Assembly: GCF_025837095.1 (NCBI RefSeq)
Contig: NZ_CP107551.1
Span: 3,404,668-3,468,667 of the forward strand
Reading direction: 5' to 3'
DNA: 64,000 bases
Origin: Rhodococcus sp. Z13
GTDB taxonomy: Bacteria > Actinomycetota > Actinomycetes > Mycobacteriales > Mycobacteriaceae
A model generated the notes under the pieces. It made no database searches, had not been told where the DNA came from, and saw only the letters and a program-made list of their open reading frames with translations. Within the stretch, counting starts at the first letter, position 1; each line of letters starts with the position of its first letter. Shown piece by piece: positions 34,007-48,370 of the stretch. The position numbers were made by a program, and so were the translations under genes.

Positions 34007-34023
34007 TCATCTACGGCAGCGAA

Positions 34024-37995
<3,972 letters not shown>

Positions 37996-38054
37996 GTAAC
38001 TTCCTTTCCCCTGTGCGGGTTGTATTGCTGCTAGTTGTCGCTATCGCTGCCGGG

Positions 38055-38101
38055 ACCCGACGCGGTACGCCCTTCCGGGTGGACGACGTACCGCATCGGG
38101 T
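38055..38101 (-). promoter_or_regulatory. intercistronic RNA hairpin between rpoB and rpoC
   Basis: On the transcript ACCCGATGCGGTACG pairs with CGTACCGCGTCGGGT (38101-38087 with 38069-38055), 15 steps with one U-G wobble and a 17-base loop. The wobble would be a C-A mismatch if the other strand were transcribed, so the structure fits an RNA of the rpoBC message. It starts seven bases after the rpoB stop. Partial termination or RNase processing are candidate roles. Confidence 0.65.
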
Positions 38102-38107
38102 CGGCTC

Positions 38108-41100
38108 CTAGTTCGCGAGGTCGTCGACCGTGGCCGACTCGTTGCGGGAAAGGTTGATGCCCAGGTTGGCGGCCGCCCGCTCGAGGTCCTCGTCGTCGCC
38201 GTCCGCCATGGCGATGGCGGCGCCGTCGCTGGAGAGCACCTCCACGTTCAGGCACAGCGACTGGAGCTCCTTGAGGAGAACCTTGAACGACTCGGGGATG
38301 CCCGGCTCCGGGATGTTCTCGCCCTTGACGATCGCCTCGTAGACCTTGACGCGGCCCACCACGTCGTCGGACTTGATCGTGAGGAGTTCCTGGAGCGTGT
38401 ACGCGGCACCGTAGGCCTGCATGGCCCAGCACTCCATCTCACCGAAGCGCTGGCCACCGAACTGGGCCTTACCGCCGAGCGGCTGCTGGGTGATCATCGA
38501 GTACGGGCCGGTCGAACGCGCGTGGATCTTGTCGTCGACCAGGTGGTGCAGCTTGATGATGTACATGTAGCCGACCGACACCGGGTACGGGAACGGCTCG
38601 CCGGAACGCCCGTCGAAGAGCGTCGCCTTGCCGTCGGGGCCGACCATGACCTCACCGTCGCGGTTCGGCAGCGTCGAGGACAGCAGACCCGTCAGCTCCT
38701 CCTCGCGTGCACCGTCGAACACAGGGGTGGCGATGTTGGTGTTCGGCTCGGCCGCCAGCATCTCCTCGGACAGGTTCTGCGCCCACTCGGGACGGGAACC
38801 GTCGTCGGCGACCTGGATCTTCCAGCCGGCCTTGCCGATCCAGCCGAGGTGCGTCTCGAGCACCTGGCCGATGTTCATACGACGCGGAACACCGTGGGTG
38901 TTCAGGATGATGTCGACCGGGGTGCCGTCGGGCAGGAACGGCATGTCCTCCTGCGGGAGGATCTTGCCGATGACGCCCTTGTTGCCGTGGCGGCCGGCGA
39001 GCTTGTCGCCGTCCTGGATCTTGCGCTTCTGGGCGACGTAGACCCGCACGAGCTCGTTGACACCCGGGGGCAGATCGTCGTCGTCCTCGCGCGAGAACAC
39101 GCGGACGCCGATGACCTTGCCGCTCTCACCGTGGGGCACCTTCAGCGAGGTGTCGCGCACCTCGCGCGCCTTCTCACCGAAGATCGCGCGGAGCAGGCGC
39201 TCCTCGGGGGTCAGCTCGGTCTCGCCCTTCGGGGTGACCTTGCCGACGAGGATGTCGCCGTCGCGGACCTCGGCACCGATGCGGACGATGCCGCGCTCGT
39301 CGAGATCTGCGAGGACCTCGTCCGAGACGTTCGGGATGTCGCGGGTGATCTCCTCGGCACCGAGCTTGGTGTCGCGGGCGTCGATCTCGTGCTCCTCGAT
39401 GTGGATCGAGGTGAGCACGTCCTCCTCCACGAGGCGCTGCGACAGGATGATCGCGTCCTCGTAGTTGTGGCCCTCCCACGGCATGATCGCCACGAGCAGG
39501 TTCTTGCCGAGCGCCATCTCACCGTTCTCGGTGCAGGGGCCGTCGGCGAGGACCTGACCGGCCTCGACGCGCTGGCCCTCGTCCACGATCGGACGCTGGT
39601 TGGCGCAGGTGCCCTGGTTGGAACGCTCGAACTTGCGCAGACGGTAGGTCTTGCGGGTGCCGTCGTCGGCCATCACCGTGATGAAGTCCGCGGAGACCTC
39701 CTCGATGACACCGCTCTTCTCGGTGACGATGACGTCGCCGGCGTCGACGGCGGCACGCAGCTCCATGCCGGTGCCGACGACCGGGGCCTCGCTGCGCACC
39801 AGCGGCACGGCCTGACGCTGCATGTTCGCACCCATGAGGGCACGGTTGGCGTCGTCGTGCTCGAGGAACGGGATCATGGCGGTCGCGACCGACACCATCT
39901 GGCGCGGCGAGACGTCCATGTACTCGACCTGGTCGGCCGGGACGTACTCGATCTCCGCGCCCTTCTTGCGGACGAGCACGCGGTCCTCGGCGAAACGGTT
40001 CTCCGAGGTCACCGGCGAGTTCGCCTGCGCGATGAGGTAACGATCCTCCTCGTCGGCGGTCAGGTACTCGACCTCGTCGGTGACGACACCGTCGACGACC
40101 TTGCGGTACGGCGTCTCGATGAAACCGAAGGGGTTGACCCGGGCGTAGACCGAGAGCGAACCGATCAGGCCGATGTTCGGGCCTTCCGGGGTCTCGATCG
40201 GGCACATACGGCCGTAGTGCGACGGGTGGACGTCGCGGACCTCGAGGCCGGCGCGCTCACGCGACAGACCACCGGGGCCGAGGGCCGACAGGCGACGCTT
40301 GTGGGTCAGGCCCGACAGCGGGTTGTTCTGGTCCATGAACTGCGACAGCTGGGAGGTTCCGAAGAACTCCTTGATCGCAGCGACGACCGGACGGATGTTG
40401 ATCAGCGACTGCGGCGTGATCGCCTCGACGTCCTGAGTGGTCATGCGCTCGCGGACCACGCGCTCCATGCGGGACAGGCCCACACGGATCTGGTTCTGGA
40501 TGAGCTCGCCGACCGTGCGCAAACGACGGTTGCCGAAGTGGTCGATGTCGTCGACCTCGACGGGAACCTCGACGCCGCCGGGGACGGTCATCTTGGTCTC
40601 GCCCGCGTGCAGACGCACGAGGTACTCGATCGTGGCGACGATGTCTTCCTCGGTGAGGGTCGACGCCTGGATCGGCTGGCCGGCGTTGAGGCCGAGCTTG
40701 CGGTTGATCTTGTAACGGCCCACACGCGCCAGGTCGTAGCGCTTGTCCTTGAAGAAGAGGTTCTCCAGCAGGGTCTGCGCGGACTCCTTGGTCGGCGGCT
40801 CGCCCGGACGGAGCTTGCGGTAGATGTCGAGCAGCGCCTCGTCGGTGCCGGCGGTGTTGTCCTTCTCCAGCGTCGACATCATGATCTCGGAGAACCCGAA
40901 ACGCTCGACGATCTGCTCGGTGGACCAGCCGAGGGCCTTGAGCAGGACGGTGACCGGCTGACGGCGCTTGCGGTCGATGCGGACACCGACGGTGTCGCGC
41001 TTGTCGACGTCGAACTCCAGCCAGGCGCCGCGGCCCGGGATGACCTTGACGCTGTGCAGGTCCTTCTCGGTGCTCTTGTCGACGGTCTTGTCGAAGTAGA

Positions 41101-41596
41101 CGCCCGGCGAACGCACGAGCTGCGACACCACGACACGCTCGGTGCCGTTGATGATGAAGGTGCCCTTGTCGGTCATCATCGGGAAGTCACCCATGAAGAC
41201 CGTCTGGCTCTTGATCTCGCCGGTGTTGTTGTTGATGAACTCGGCGGTGACGAACAGCGGAGCCGCGTACGTCATGTCCTTGTCCTTGCACTCCTCGACG
41301 GAGGCCTTGACCTCGTCGAAGCGCGGATCGGAGAAGGACAGGGACATCGAGCCCGAGAAATCCTCGATCGGGGAGATCTCCTCGAGGACCTCCTCCAGGC
41401 CTCCGACGACGGGACCGTCACCACGTTCGGCAGCCTTCGCGCGCCAGCGCTCGGAGCCGATCAACCATTCGAAGGAGTCTGTCTGTAGATCGAGGAGTCC
41501 AGGAACCTCGAGGGGTTCGCGAATCTTCGCGAACGAAACCCTCGCGGGGGCTCCGGGGATTCCGGCTACTGCCTTGGTCTGGCTAGAGACTGCCAA
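38108..41596 (-). CDS. rpoB: RNA polymerase beta subunit
   Basis: Beta subunit, about 1162 residues. The rifampicin region reads [20 protein letters not shown] and RRLSALG, so the positions equivalent to M. tuberculosis D435, H445 and S450 are wild type. I chose TTG 41596 because AAGGA is six bases upstream and mycobacterial rpoB also starts at TTG here; a GTG at 41614 would add six residues (MLEGRI). It is preceded by its own promoter and a leader of nearly 190 bases, and followed by rpoC. Confidence 0.98.
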   Translation of the reverse strand: MAVSSQTKAVAGIPGAPARVSFAKIREPLEVPGLLDLQTDSFEWLIGSERWRAKAAERGDGPVVGGLEEVLEEISPIEDFSGSMSLSFSDPRFDEVKASVEECKDKDMTYAAPLFVTAEFINNNTGEIKSQTVFMGDFPMMTDKGTFIINGTERVVVSQLVRSPGVYFDKTVDKSTEKDLHSVKVIPGRGAWLEFDVDKRDTVGVRIDRKRRQPVTVLLKALGWSTEQIVERFGFSEIMMSTLEKDNTAGTDEALLDIYRKLRPGEPPTKESAQTLLENLFFKDKRYDLARVGRYKINRKLGLNAGQPIQASTLTEEDIVATIEYLVRLHAGETKMTVPGGVEVPVEVDDIDHFGNRRLRTVGELIQNQIRVGLSRMERVVRERMTTQDVEAITPQSLINIRPVVAAIKEFFGTSQLSQFMDQNNPLSGLTHKRRLSALGPGGLSRERAGLEVRDVHPSHYGRMCPIETPEGPNIGLIGSLSVYARVNPFGFIETPYRKVVDGVVTDEVEYLTADEEDRYLIAQANSPVTSENRFAEDRVLVRKKGAEIEYVPADQVEYMDVSPRQMVSVATAMIPFLEHDDANRALMGANMQRQAVPLVRSEAPVVGTGMELRAAVDAGDVIVTEKSGVIEEVSADFITVMADDGTRKTYRLRKFERSNQGTCANQRPIVDEGQRVEAGQVLADGPCTENGEMALGKNLLVAIMPWEGHNYEDAIILSQRLVEEDVLTSIHIEEHEIDARDTKLGAEEITRDIPNVSDEVLADLDERGIVRIGAEVRDGDILVGKVTPKGETELTPEERLLRAIFGEKAREVRDTSLKVPHGESGKVIGVRVFSREDDDDLPPGVNELVRVYVAQKRKIQDGDKLAGRHGNKGVIGKILPQEDMPFLPDGTPVDIILNTHGVPRRMNIGQVLETHLGWIGKAGWKIQVADDGSRPEWAQNLSEEMLAAEPNTNIATPVFDGAREEELTGLLSSTLPNRDGEVMVGPDGKATLFDGRSGEPFPYPVSVGYMYIIKLHHLVDDKIHARSTGPYSMITQQPLGGKAQFGGQRFGEMECWAMQAYGAAYTLQELLTIKSDDVVGRVKVYEAIVKGENIPEPGIPESFKVLLKELQSLCLNVEVLSSDGAAIAMADGDDEDLERAAANLGINLSRNESATVDDLAN

Positions 41597-41962
41597 GATG
41601 CGTCCTTCCAGCACCTCACGCGGGCCGCTCCAACCGGTGCGACCGCCGCTGTACCTGCTTCTTCATGTGGGGCGTTTTCGCTGGTCGCAACCCGTACGGA
41701 GACCCCATGGTCGCATCGGGACGGTCTTGCCCTCTCGGGCGAATTCCGACTCGAGGATCAGAAGGTGAACAGGAGGCAGCCAGCGCAAAGAACTAACCTA
41801 CACCGAACGAGCAGAAATGTCCACAGGGGTGCCTCAAAGAAGCCTGGCAAACGACCTCGAACGGCTCGCCTCGGAGCCCGATTAGTCGAACAGGCGTACC
41901 GATAGAGTGACCGCTCCCGTCGCCCGCGTCAAGACTGCGCTTCCGGAACGGGTCCTCCGCCC
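41597..41962 (-). other. rpoB leader and promoter region
   Basis: A 366-base gap between the second Mce-associated gene and rpoB. It carries the promoter at 41795-41823 and an untranslated leader of about 190 bases. I see no gene. No strong terminator hairpin for the mce operon is evident, so read-through from mce into rpoB is possible. Confidence 0.6.
41795..41823 (-). promoter_or_regulatory. rpoB promoter
   Basis: On the minus strand -35 TGGACA (41823-41818) is spaced 17 bases from -10 TAGGTT (41800-41795). Five of six -35 bases match TTGACA and the -10 fits the actinobacterial TAnnnT form. Transcription would start near 41788. Confidence 0.65.
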
Positions 41963-42793
41963 CTACCGGTCGCGGATCTCCGACACCAGCCAGCGGCCGT
42001 CCGTCTTCTCCATCCGGACCAGCAGCGGCGCCGCCGCGCTCCCCTGCGCGATGCCCTCCCCGGTGGCACTGACGTTGATGTAGGCGGCGACCTCCGCGTG
42101 CGTGTCGTCGAGCATCGAGGTGCCGATGTGCAGCACGTTCACCTCGGTGACCGTGCTGGTCTGGATCGCCGCCTGCTTGGTCACCTCCGCCGTCTCGTCG
42201 AACTCCTCGAGCCGTTCGGGGGTCAGCAGCTCTCGGATCCGGGCGAAGTCCTCGTCGATGGTCCGGTAGTCGTAGCCGTGCATGGCCTCGATCGCGGACT
42301 TGGCGGCCTCGGTGACCTCCTGCGTCGCAGTGCTGTCGACCCAGGCCCGGTTGGAGACGTCGGCACCCGGACGGAACGCGGCGATCACCGCGACGACGGC
42401 GAGCGCGACCGCCACGGCACCGAGCAGCACGACCGGACCCCAGCCCCGGGACCGGCCGGCCCCGGTCTCGGTCTCGGGCTCGGACTCGGGCTCGGGCTCC
42501 GGCTCGGACCCGGCGGCGGGCTGCGGGGCCGCGGGCGGCACCTCCTCGACGGGTCTCTCCGGCGCGGTGGCCGTGTCCTCCGCCTCCGGCGCGGTGGCCG
42601 TCTCCTCCGGCGCCGCCTTGTCGAGGTGGACCTGCCCGGTCCGGGTCTCCTCCGGGATCGCGGTCGGCGGGACGATCCGCTCGGCGGACTGCTCGGCGGG
42701 CGGGGTGGAGCGGGGCGGTCGCGAGGTACCCGCGACCTTCGGGCGCCGGCGCGGCGGTCCGCTCGGTCCGGTCTTCCGTCGCTGCGGGGGCAC
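41963..42793 (-). CDS. Mce-associated membrane protein, last gene of the mce operon
   Basis: Protein of 276 residues. The first 140 are a low-complexity cytoplasmic arm: basic and proline-rich, then a long Glu/Pro/Ala run. One membrane helix follows (WGPVVLLGAVAVALAVVAVIAAF) and an exported domain of the Mce-associated, VirB8/NTF2-like type with SAIEAMHGYDYRTIDEDFAR. Such Mam proteins stabilise Mce1/Mce4 transporters in mycobacteria. GTG 42793 has GAGGAG upstream. It lies 46 bases after a sister Mam gene. Confidence 0.8.
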   Translation of the reverse strand: MPPQRRKTGPSGPPRRRPKVAGTSRPPRSTPPAEQSAERIVPPTAIPEETRTGQVHLDKAAPEETATAPEAEDTATAPERPVEEVPPAAPQPAAGSEPEPEPESEPETETGAGRSRGWGPVVLLGAVAVALAVVAVIAAFRPGADVSNRAWVDSTATQEVTEAAKSAIEAMHGYDYRTIDEDFARIRELLTPERLEEFDETAEVTKQAAIQTSTVTEVNVLHIGTSMLDDTHAEVAAYINVSATGEGIAQGSAAAPLLVRMEKTDGRWLVSEIRDR

Positions 42794-42839
42794 TACTTCT
42801 TCTCCTCGATCGAAGTGCGGATGGTCGGAGCGGGAAACG

Positions 42840-43541
42840 TCACGGCCCGGCCTCCCCTTCCGGCGGGCTCTGCTGTGCCGGATCGCCGGCGGGAGCCGGA
42901 GCCGCCGGATCGCCGGCAGGAGCCGGAGGCGTCGCGCCCGGAGGCACACCCGCGTCCATCTCCGTGGAGACGAGCGGCTCGATGAGCTCGGCCTTCCACG
43001 TCCCGCCGTCCTCACGCATCGACACCACCACCGGCACCTTGTTCACCACATAGAACTGCGGGGTATCCGTGCGCACCGCCAGCACCACGAGGGCCTTCGC
43101 CACGTCGTCGTCGGTGTTCAGCTCCGTCAGCGTGCCGAACAGCACCTCCGCGGACATGCTCGTGCCGGTCTCGGCGACCCGGTCGCGGATGTCCTGCTCG
43201 GTCGCCTCGAGATCGCCTACCAGCGCGTCGCCGGTGATCGACGAGCGCATGTTCTCGATCGAGGTGTCCACGTCGTCGGCATCGACGCTGTTGAGGTTGA
43301 CGGCGGCCTGCATGGCCCCCGACAACGCCGCGTCACGGGCCTCGGCGACCGGCTTCTCCACGATCAGCGCGCGGGCCCAGCCGTAACCGAACCAGCCCGC
43401 CGCGACCAGCGCGGCGGCAGCCAGCACACCGACGACGATCGTCGCCACCCTGCGTGCCGTGTCCTTGCCCGCCCCGCCGGTGGCGGGCGCCGGCGCGGAC
43501 GACGCGTCGGACGAACTCGGGGACGGCGTCGATTCACTCAC
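42840..43541 (-). CDS. Mce-associated membrane protein
   Basis: Protein of 233 residues with a Ser/Ala/Pro-rich cytoplasmic start, one helix (VATIVVGVLAAAALVAAGWF) and an exported Mce-associated domain (about 65-190: NLNSVDADDVDTSIENMRSS to YVVNKVPVVVSM). The tail is a Pro/Ala-rich repeat of the type APAGDPA. It follows mceF after 20 bases. Together with the next gene it gives the usual pair of Mam proteins at the end of an mce operon. The start is GTG 43541. Confidence 0.83.
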   Translation of the reverse strand: MSESTPSPSSSDASSAPAPATGGAGKDTARRVATIVVGVLAAAALVAAGWFGYGWARALIVEKPVAEARDAALSGAMQAAVNLNSVDADDVDTSIENMRSSITGDALVGDLEATEQDIRDRVAETGTSMSAEVLFGTLTELNTDDDVAKALVVLAVRTDTPQFYVVNKVPVVVSMREDGGTWKAELIEPLVSTEMDAGVPPGATPPAPAGDPAAPAPAGDPAQQSPPEGEAGP

Positions 43542-43561
43542 TGCACAAACCTACTCACTGC

Positions 43562-44809
43562 TCACTTCGGGGTGACCCCGAGCAACGGCGCCAGCTGCGT
43601 CGCGATCGGGTTCAGGTTGAGCTTGTCGGGATCCTTCTTCGGGATGAAGTCCCAGGGCTGGATGGTCGCCGGATCGGCGAAGACGATGCGGTTCGCGCTC
43701 CGCACACCGGTGACGCTGCCCTGCGGCACCTCGCAGGACGCCTCCGTGTTGAACGGGAAGTCCTGCTGGGTGTCGTCGAAGTTCGGGTCCTGGGCCCGCA
43801 TCTGCGCCAGGATCTCCTGGGTTCCCTCGTAGCCGATGGTGCACGACGGCGGGTTGTTGGTTTCGAGCACGATGCCCTGCCGGACGGCGCCGTCACCCGG
43901 CGCGGTGGTGCTGGCGGTGGCGGCGACGGCGGGAAGGAAGGCCAGCAGCGGCTGCAGAGCGATCGCCTGCGGCGCCACCGTTTCCCCCACCAGCGCGAGG
44001 TTGGTGAGGTTCGCCGTCAGACCCGGGCCCGTGCCCTGCATCAGCTGCGTGAGCTGATCGCTCGCGTCGGTGCCGGTCTCGATCAGGCGGCGCAGGTCCG
44101 GGTCGCTGTCGCGCAGCTGCGCGGTGACCAGCTCGAGATCGGAGCTGAACTGCCGGATCGCCGACGACTGCTCCGACTGGGTGGCCAGCACCGTGTAACT
44201 GTCGCGCACGAGCCCGACGGTCTGCGGCAGGTACTCCACGCCCATGTCGCTCAGCCCGGCGAGCGCGTCGACGAGCACCTGTAGGTCGTCGCCGCGACCG
44301 TCGAAGGCGTCGCCGAGTTCGGTGACGACCGTGCGGAGCGGTTCCAGCGGCACCGACCGCACCAGGCCGTTCGTGCTCACCAGCAGGTCCTCGACCGGGG
44401 TGGGCAGATCCTCCTCGTCGCCCTCGATGACGGAGCCGTCCTCGAGATAGGGACCCTCGTCGTTCGGCGGCAGGAGATCGATGTACTGCTCACCGATCGC
44501 CGAGCGGTTGGCCACGACGGGACGCGCCGACGCCGGGATCTGCGGGCCACCGTTGTCCAGGTGCAGCTCCACGTTGATGCCGTCGTCGGTGAGCGAGAGC
44601 GTGCCGACCCGGCCCACCGGGACACCGCGGTAGGTCACCTCGGCGTTCTCGAAGATGCCGCCGGCGCGCGGGAAACGCACGTCCACCGTGTACTGGCCGA
44701 AGCCCATCAGATTGTCGAGCCGCACGTAGCGGGCACCGACGAAGGTGATACCGAACAGCGCGATGATCACGAACAACGCGAGCTGCACCTTCACCAGGCG
44801 TGATCTCAC
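43562..44809 (-). CDS. mceF: Mce family protein MceF
   Basis: Sixth Mce protein, 415 residues: N-terminal membrane helix (about 7-25), MCE/MlaD domain (about 38-115, with GGIFENAEVTYRGVPVGRVG), and a long helical part that joins the six-subunit needle spanning the periplasm. Two cysteines near the C-terminus (PPSCTIG, EASCEVP) are typical of MceF. The GTG overlaps the mceE stop as GTGA. It imports lipid together with MceA-E and the YrbE permeases; the lipid cannot be read from sequence. Confidence 0.92.
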   Translation of the reverse strand: MRSRLVKVQLALFVIIALFGITFVGARYVRLDNLMGFGQYTVDVRFPRAGGIFENAEVTYRGVPVGRVGTLSLTDDGINVELHLDNGGPQIPASARPVVANRSAIGEQYIDLLPPNDEGPYLEDGSVIEGDEEDLPTPVEDLLVSTNGLVRSVPLEPLRTVVTELGDAFDGRGDDLQVLVDALAGLSDMGVEYLPQTVGLVRDSYTVLATQSEQSSAIRQFSSDLELVTAQLRDSDPDLRRLIETGTDASDQLTQLMQGTGPGLTANLTNLALVGETVAPQAIALQPLLAFLPAVAATASTTAPGDGAVRQGIVLETNNPPSCTIGYEGTQEILAQMRAQDPNFDDTQQDFPFNTEASCEVPQGSVTGVRSANRIVFADPATIQPWDFIPKKDPDKLNLNPIATQLAPLLGVTPK

Positions 44810-46122
44810 TGCCCACCCCCGAGTCCGAGCTGATTCAGTACTCCCTGCAGCGGCCCCTGCGGGGCCCCGCCACCGGTGTCCGTGTCTCCGGATTCCCGGT
44901 CGGCCGACGCATCCGTCAGGCCGGGGATCTCCACCCCCTCGGGCAGGTCGAGACCCATCTGCTGCGGGGTGGGCAGGATCGGCAGCAGCGACACCGTCGG
45001 CCAGCCCGGCCGCGGCCCGTTGCCGTCGTAGTAGGGATTGGACGGATCGACGAGCGGCTTCGGGTAGCCGAACTTCGGCTCGCGGTAGACCGGCTCGCCC
45101 TGCCCCACGCCGAGCGCGGCGAGGGCGTCACCGATCTGCAGGTCGACGATGAGGAACAGGTTCACCGAGTTGCCCTGCGTGACCTTCTCGACCCCGTCCG
45201 GGAACGGGACGGTGGGCAGGAAGGCGAGGGCGTCGACGAGATCCTCACCCGACGCGGCGAGCTGCTGCAGGGTGGGCCGCAGTGCCAGCAGGTCGGCGAT
45301 CAGGTCGTCCTTGGACTGCTCGAGCACGTCCACCCCGGCTTCGCCGAGGCGGTCGAGCTGGGCGAGCAGCGCGGTGAGCTGCGGCCGCTGCTGTTCGAGC
45401 ACCTCTGTGGCGACCGGGAGCTCGTCGAGGACCGCCGCGATCTTGTCGGTCTGGTCGGCGACCCGCACGGTCAGCGCATCGAGGCCGTCGAGGGCACGGG
45501 TGATGTCGTCACGCTGCTGTTCGAGGCCGGTGATGAGCGCCTCGGCCTGCTCGAGCAGGCTACGGGTGGTGTCCTCCCGCCCCTCGAAGGCCGTGGACAG
45601 CTCCTCGACCACCGGCGCGAGCTGACCCACACCGCCACCGTTGAGCAGCAGCGACAGCGCACCGAGGACGGGTTCGAGTTCGGTCGCGTGCCGGGTGCGG
45701 TCGAGCGGGATCACGTCGCCGTCCGAGAGCCGCCCGGTCGGGGCCTCCCCTTCCGGCGGGGTGAGCTGGACGAACTTCTCGCCCAGCAGGCTCGACTGCT
45801 CGACGGTCGCGAACGCGTTCGCCGGCAGGTCCACCGCGCCGTCGAGCACGATGTCGACGTCGGCGGTCCACCCGTAGTCGGAGGCCACCGCGATCTTCTC
45901 GACGCGGCCGACCGGCACACCGTCGACCTTGACACTGGACTGCGGGACGAGGTCGAGCACATCGTCGAACTGGATGGTCACGTGGATGGGGTCGCTGCCC
46001 ACGTTCGCGCCGCCCGGCAACGGGATGTCGGACAGGCCGCCGCAGCCGGTCACCGTCACCGCGACCGCACACGCCGCCGCGCCGAAGGCCGTCGCGCGGG
46101 GCCCTCTCGCCGTACGGGTCAC
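44806..46122 (-). CDS. mceE: Mce family lipoprotein MceE
   Basis: Fifth Mce protein, 438 residues, and the only one with a lipobox (VTGC, about residue 27), as is normal for MceE/LprK. The MCE domain follows ([14 protein letters not shown]) and then a long coiled-coil. The C-terminal 100 residues are Pro/Gly-rich and end GGGQ. It overlaps mceD and mceF by four bases each (GTGA). Confidence 0.93.
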   Translation of the reverse strand: MTRTARGPRATAFGAAACAVAVTVTGCGGLSDIPLPGGANVGSDPIHVTIQFDDVLDLVPQSSVKVDGVPVGRVEKIAVASDYGWTADVDIVLDGAVDLPANAFATVEQSSLLGEKFVQLTPPEGEAPTGRLSDGDVIPLDRTRHATELEPVLGALSLLLNGGGVGQLAPVVEELSTAFEGREDTTRSLLEQAEALITGLEQQRDDITRALDGLDALTVRVADQTDKIAAVLDELPVATEVLEQQRPQLTALLAQLDRLGEAGVDVLEQSKDDLIADLLALRPTLQQLAASGEDLVDALAFLPTVPFPDGVEKVTQGNSVNLFLIVDLQIGDALAALGVGQGEPVYREPKFGYPKPLVDPSNPYYDGNGPRPGWPTVSLLPILPTPQQMGLDLPEGVEIPGLTDASADRESGDTDTGGGAPQGPLQGVLNQLGLGGGQ

Positions 46123-47372
46123 CGATCTCCTCCCTGGAGGTCGAACCGGGGCGAGACCACACCGGGCACGGTGCCCGGGGTGACCTGCCGCTGGATGTTC
46201 TCGCCGCTGAGCACGCCGAACGGCAGAATCAGATCCGGCGAACGCTGGTCCTCGGTGATCTGCGTCGCCACGTCGCGGCAGCGGTCGATGACCGGCCGCA
46301 TCTGCCGGCCGAGCTGCTCGAACCGCGGGTCGCCGGGAACCAGCTGACCCAGATCGATCAGCTTGCAGATCACCCCGGCGGGGTCCTGCAGGTCGGGCAG
46401 CACCAGACGCGACGCCAGGACACCGGCCTCGGCGTCGTAGGAGTTGACGAGGTTGCTCACCGCCAGGGGCAGCAGGGTCAGCGAGTCGACGAGTTCCTGC
46501 CGGCGGTTGGCGACGGTCTCGGTGATGGGCACGAGCGCGTCGACGTTGTCCTTCAGCGCGGCCTGGTTGTCGCGCACGAAGGACGCCACCTCACCGAGGG
46601 TCACCGACAGCTGGTTGAGCGCCTCCCCCAGGTTCTGCCGCTCCCCGGCGAGGAAGCCGGACAGGTCGGCGAGCTGGGAGTTGAACTGGCGCACCTGCTG
46701 GTCGTTGGCGGCGAGGGCGCTGACGAAGACCTGCAGGTTCTCGATGGTGCCGTACAGGTCGTCGCGCGATTCGTTGAGTGTGCGCGCCGCCTTCGACAGC
46801 TCCTCGATGCTCTTGCCCAGAGCCTCACCGTTGCCGGCGAGGTTCTCGGCACCGACCTCAACGAAGTCCGTGAGCGCGCCCTCCTTGTTGGCGCCTTCGG
46901 GGCCGAGCGCCCGCGACAGTTCCTCGATGCTCGCGTAGAGCTGGTCGACCTCGACGGGGATCGCGGTGCGGTCCCGTTCGATCACGGCGCCGCTGCTCAT
47001 CTTCTCGCCACCGGTGTAGGCGGGGGTGAGCTGGACGTAGCGGTCGGCGACCACGGACGGGGTGATCTGCACGGCCCGCGCGTCGGCGGGGATGTCGACA
47101 CCGCGGTTGACCCGCATGCCGACCTTCACGACCTCACCCTGGGGTTCCACGGACGTCACCGTGCCCACCTCGACGCCGAGGACCCGCACGTCGGAACCCT
47201 CGTAGATGCCGACGGCCTTGTCGAAGTAGGCGGTGATCTCCGTCGTCCCGTAGCGGGTGAGGAACCACCATCCGGCTCCGGCGATCGCCACCGCGACCGC
47301 CGTGACCAGCGCGACGAGGGCGACGAGGCGGCCGCGACCCGTCCGGGCCTCACCGTTGTCGGTGTGCGCCAT
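46119..47372 (-). CDS. mceD: Mce family protein MceD
   Basis: Fourth Mce protein, 417 residues: a helix near the N-terminus ([21 protein letters not shown]), MCE domain ([18 protein letters not shown]) and a long helical needle part. The ATG shares a base with the mceC stop (TGATG). No cysteine-rich or proline-rich tail, unlike mycobacterial MceD proteins with long C-termini, so the protein is at the short end for this position. Confidence 0.92.
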   Translation of the reverse strand: MAHTDNGEARTGRGRLVALVALVTAVAVAIAGAGWWFLTRYGTTEITAYFDKAVGIYEGSDVRVLGVEVGTVTSVEPQGEVVKVGMRVNRGVDIPADARAVQITPSVVADRYVQLTPAYTGGEKMSSGAVIERDRTAIPVEVDQLYASIEELSRALGPEGANKEGALTDFVEVGAENLAGNGEALGKSIEELSKAARTLNESRDDLYGTIENLQVFVSALAANDQQVRQFNSQLADLSGFLAGERQNLGEALNQLSVTLGEVASFVRDNQAALKDNVDALVPITETVANRRQELVDSLTLLPLAVSNLVNSYDAEAGVLASRLVLPDLQDPAGVICKLIDLGQLVPGDPRFEQLGRQMRPVIDRCRDVATQITEDQRSPDLILPFGVLSGENIQRQVTPGTVPGVVSPRFDLQGGDR

Positions 47373-48370
47373 CAGTTGCCCCCTTCCAGACGGCGGCCGG
47401 GCTCACGGTAGCCCGGGATCTCGGGCAGGCCCGGCGGGGTGAGGTTCACGACCACCTGGTCGAACCACCGGCCGTTGCCGACCACGTTCGTGTAGACGCG
47501 GGCGAACGGTTCGTACAGCTGCATGGCCCGGTCGATGTTGTCGTTGTTCTCCTGGAGGATGTCGACGACCCCGCGCAGCTTCTGCAGCGCCGGCCCGATC
47601 TGCTCGCGGTTCTCCTCCACCAGGCCCGACAGCTCGGTCGACAACCGCTTGGTGCCCTCGAGCAGCTGGGAGATCGCCTGCTGCCGGTTGTTGAGCTCGG
47701 CGACGAGCAGCGCACCGTCGGAGATCAGCCGGTTGAACTCGGCGTTGCGGTCGGCGAGAACCTGCGAGACGTTGCCGGTCGCTTCGAGCAGCTTCTTCAG
47801 CTCCTGGTCACGGCTGGAGATCGTCTCCGACAACCGGCCGATGCCGTCGAGCGAGGCCCGGATGTCGTCGGGGGTGTCGGCGAACGCGTCGGACAGGGCC
47901 CGGAAGCTGTCGGCGAGCTGGTCCGAGTCGATCTCACCCAAGGTGGTGGCCGCCGACGAGAACGCCTCGATCACGTCGTAGGGCGCGACCGTGCGTTCCA
48001 GCGGGATCCGGTCGTCGGGGTTCAACACCTCGCTGCCGCGCGGGTCGAGCGCGAGGTACTTCTGCCCGAGGATCGTCTTGATCTGGATCGACGCGGAGGT
48101 GTCGTTGCCGATCCAGGCGTCCTTGACCTGGAAGGACACGACGACCCGGTCGCCTTCGAGTTCGATCCCGGTGACCTTGCCGACCTTGACGCCGGCGATG
48201 CGCACCTCATTGGTGGGTTTCAGGCCCGCGGCCTCGCTGAACTCGGCCTTGTAGGTGGCCCCCGCCCCGATGATCGGCAACGAGTCGAGGAAGAAGGCGG
48301 ACAGTGTGGCCAGCAGAATCACGACGATGCCCAGGGCACCGGCGGCAGCCGGACTGCGGCGTTTGCTCAT
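47372..48370 (-). CDS. mceC: Mce family protein MceC
   Basis: Third Mce protein, 332 residues: membrane helix ([18 protein letters not shown]), MCE domain ([18 protein letters not shown]) and helical part. The ATG at 48370 overlaps the mceB stop (ATGA); longer in-frame starts lie within mceB. It lacks the long tail seen in some MceC proteins and ends RRLEGGN. Confidence 0.92.
   Translation of the reverse strand: MSKRRSPAAAGALGIVVILLATLSAFFLDSLPIIGAGATYKAEFSEAAGLKPTNEVRIAGVKVGKVTGIELEGDRVVVSFQVKDAWIGNDTSASIQIKTILGQKYLALDPRGSEVLNPDDRIPLERTVAPYDVIEAFSSAATTLGEIDSDQLADSFRALSDAFADTPDDIRASLDGIGRLSETISSRDQELKKLLEATGNVSQVLADRNAEFNRLISDGALLVAELNNRQQAISQLLEGTKRLSTELSGLVEENREQIGPALQKLRGVVDILQENNDNIDRAMQLYEPFARVYTNVVGNGRWFDQVVVNLTPPGLPEIPGYREPGRRLEGGN

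Noticed and set aside
40260-40400. Rifampicin-resistance change in rpoB
   Set aside because: All key residues of the resistance region read wild type.
38522-41488. Long plus-strand open frame of 988 codons across rpoB
   Set aside because: It is the antisense image of rpoB in high-GC DNA: residues are skewed to Leu, Val, Asp and Arg, there is no domain and no ribosome site.
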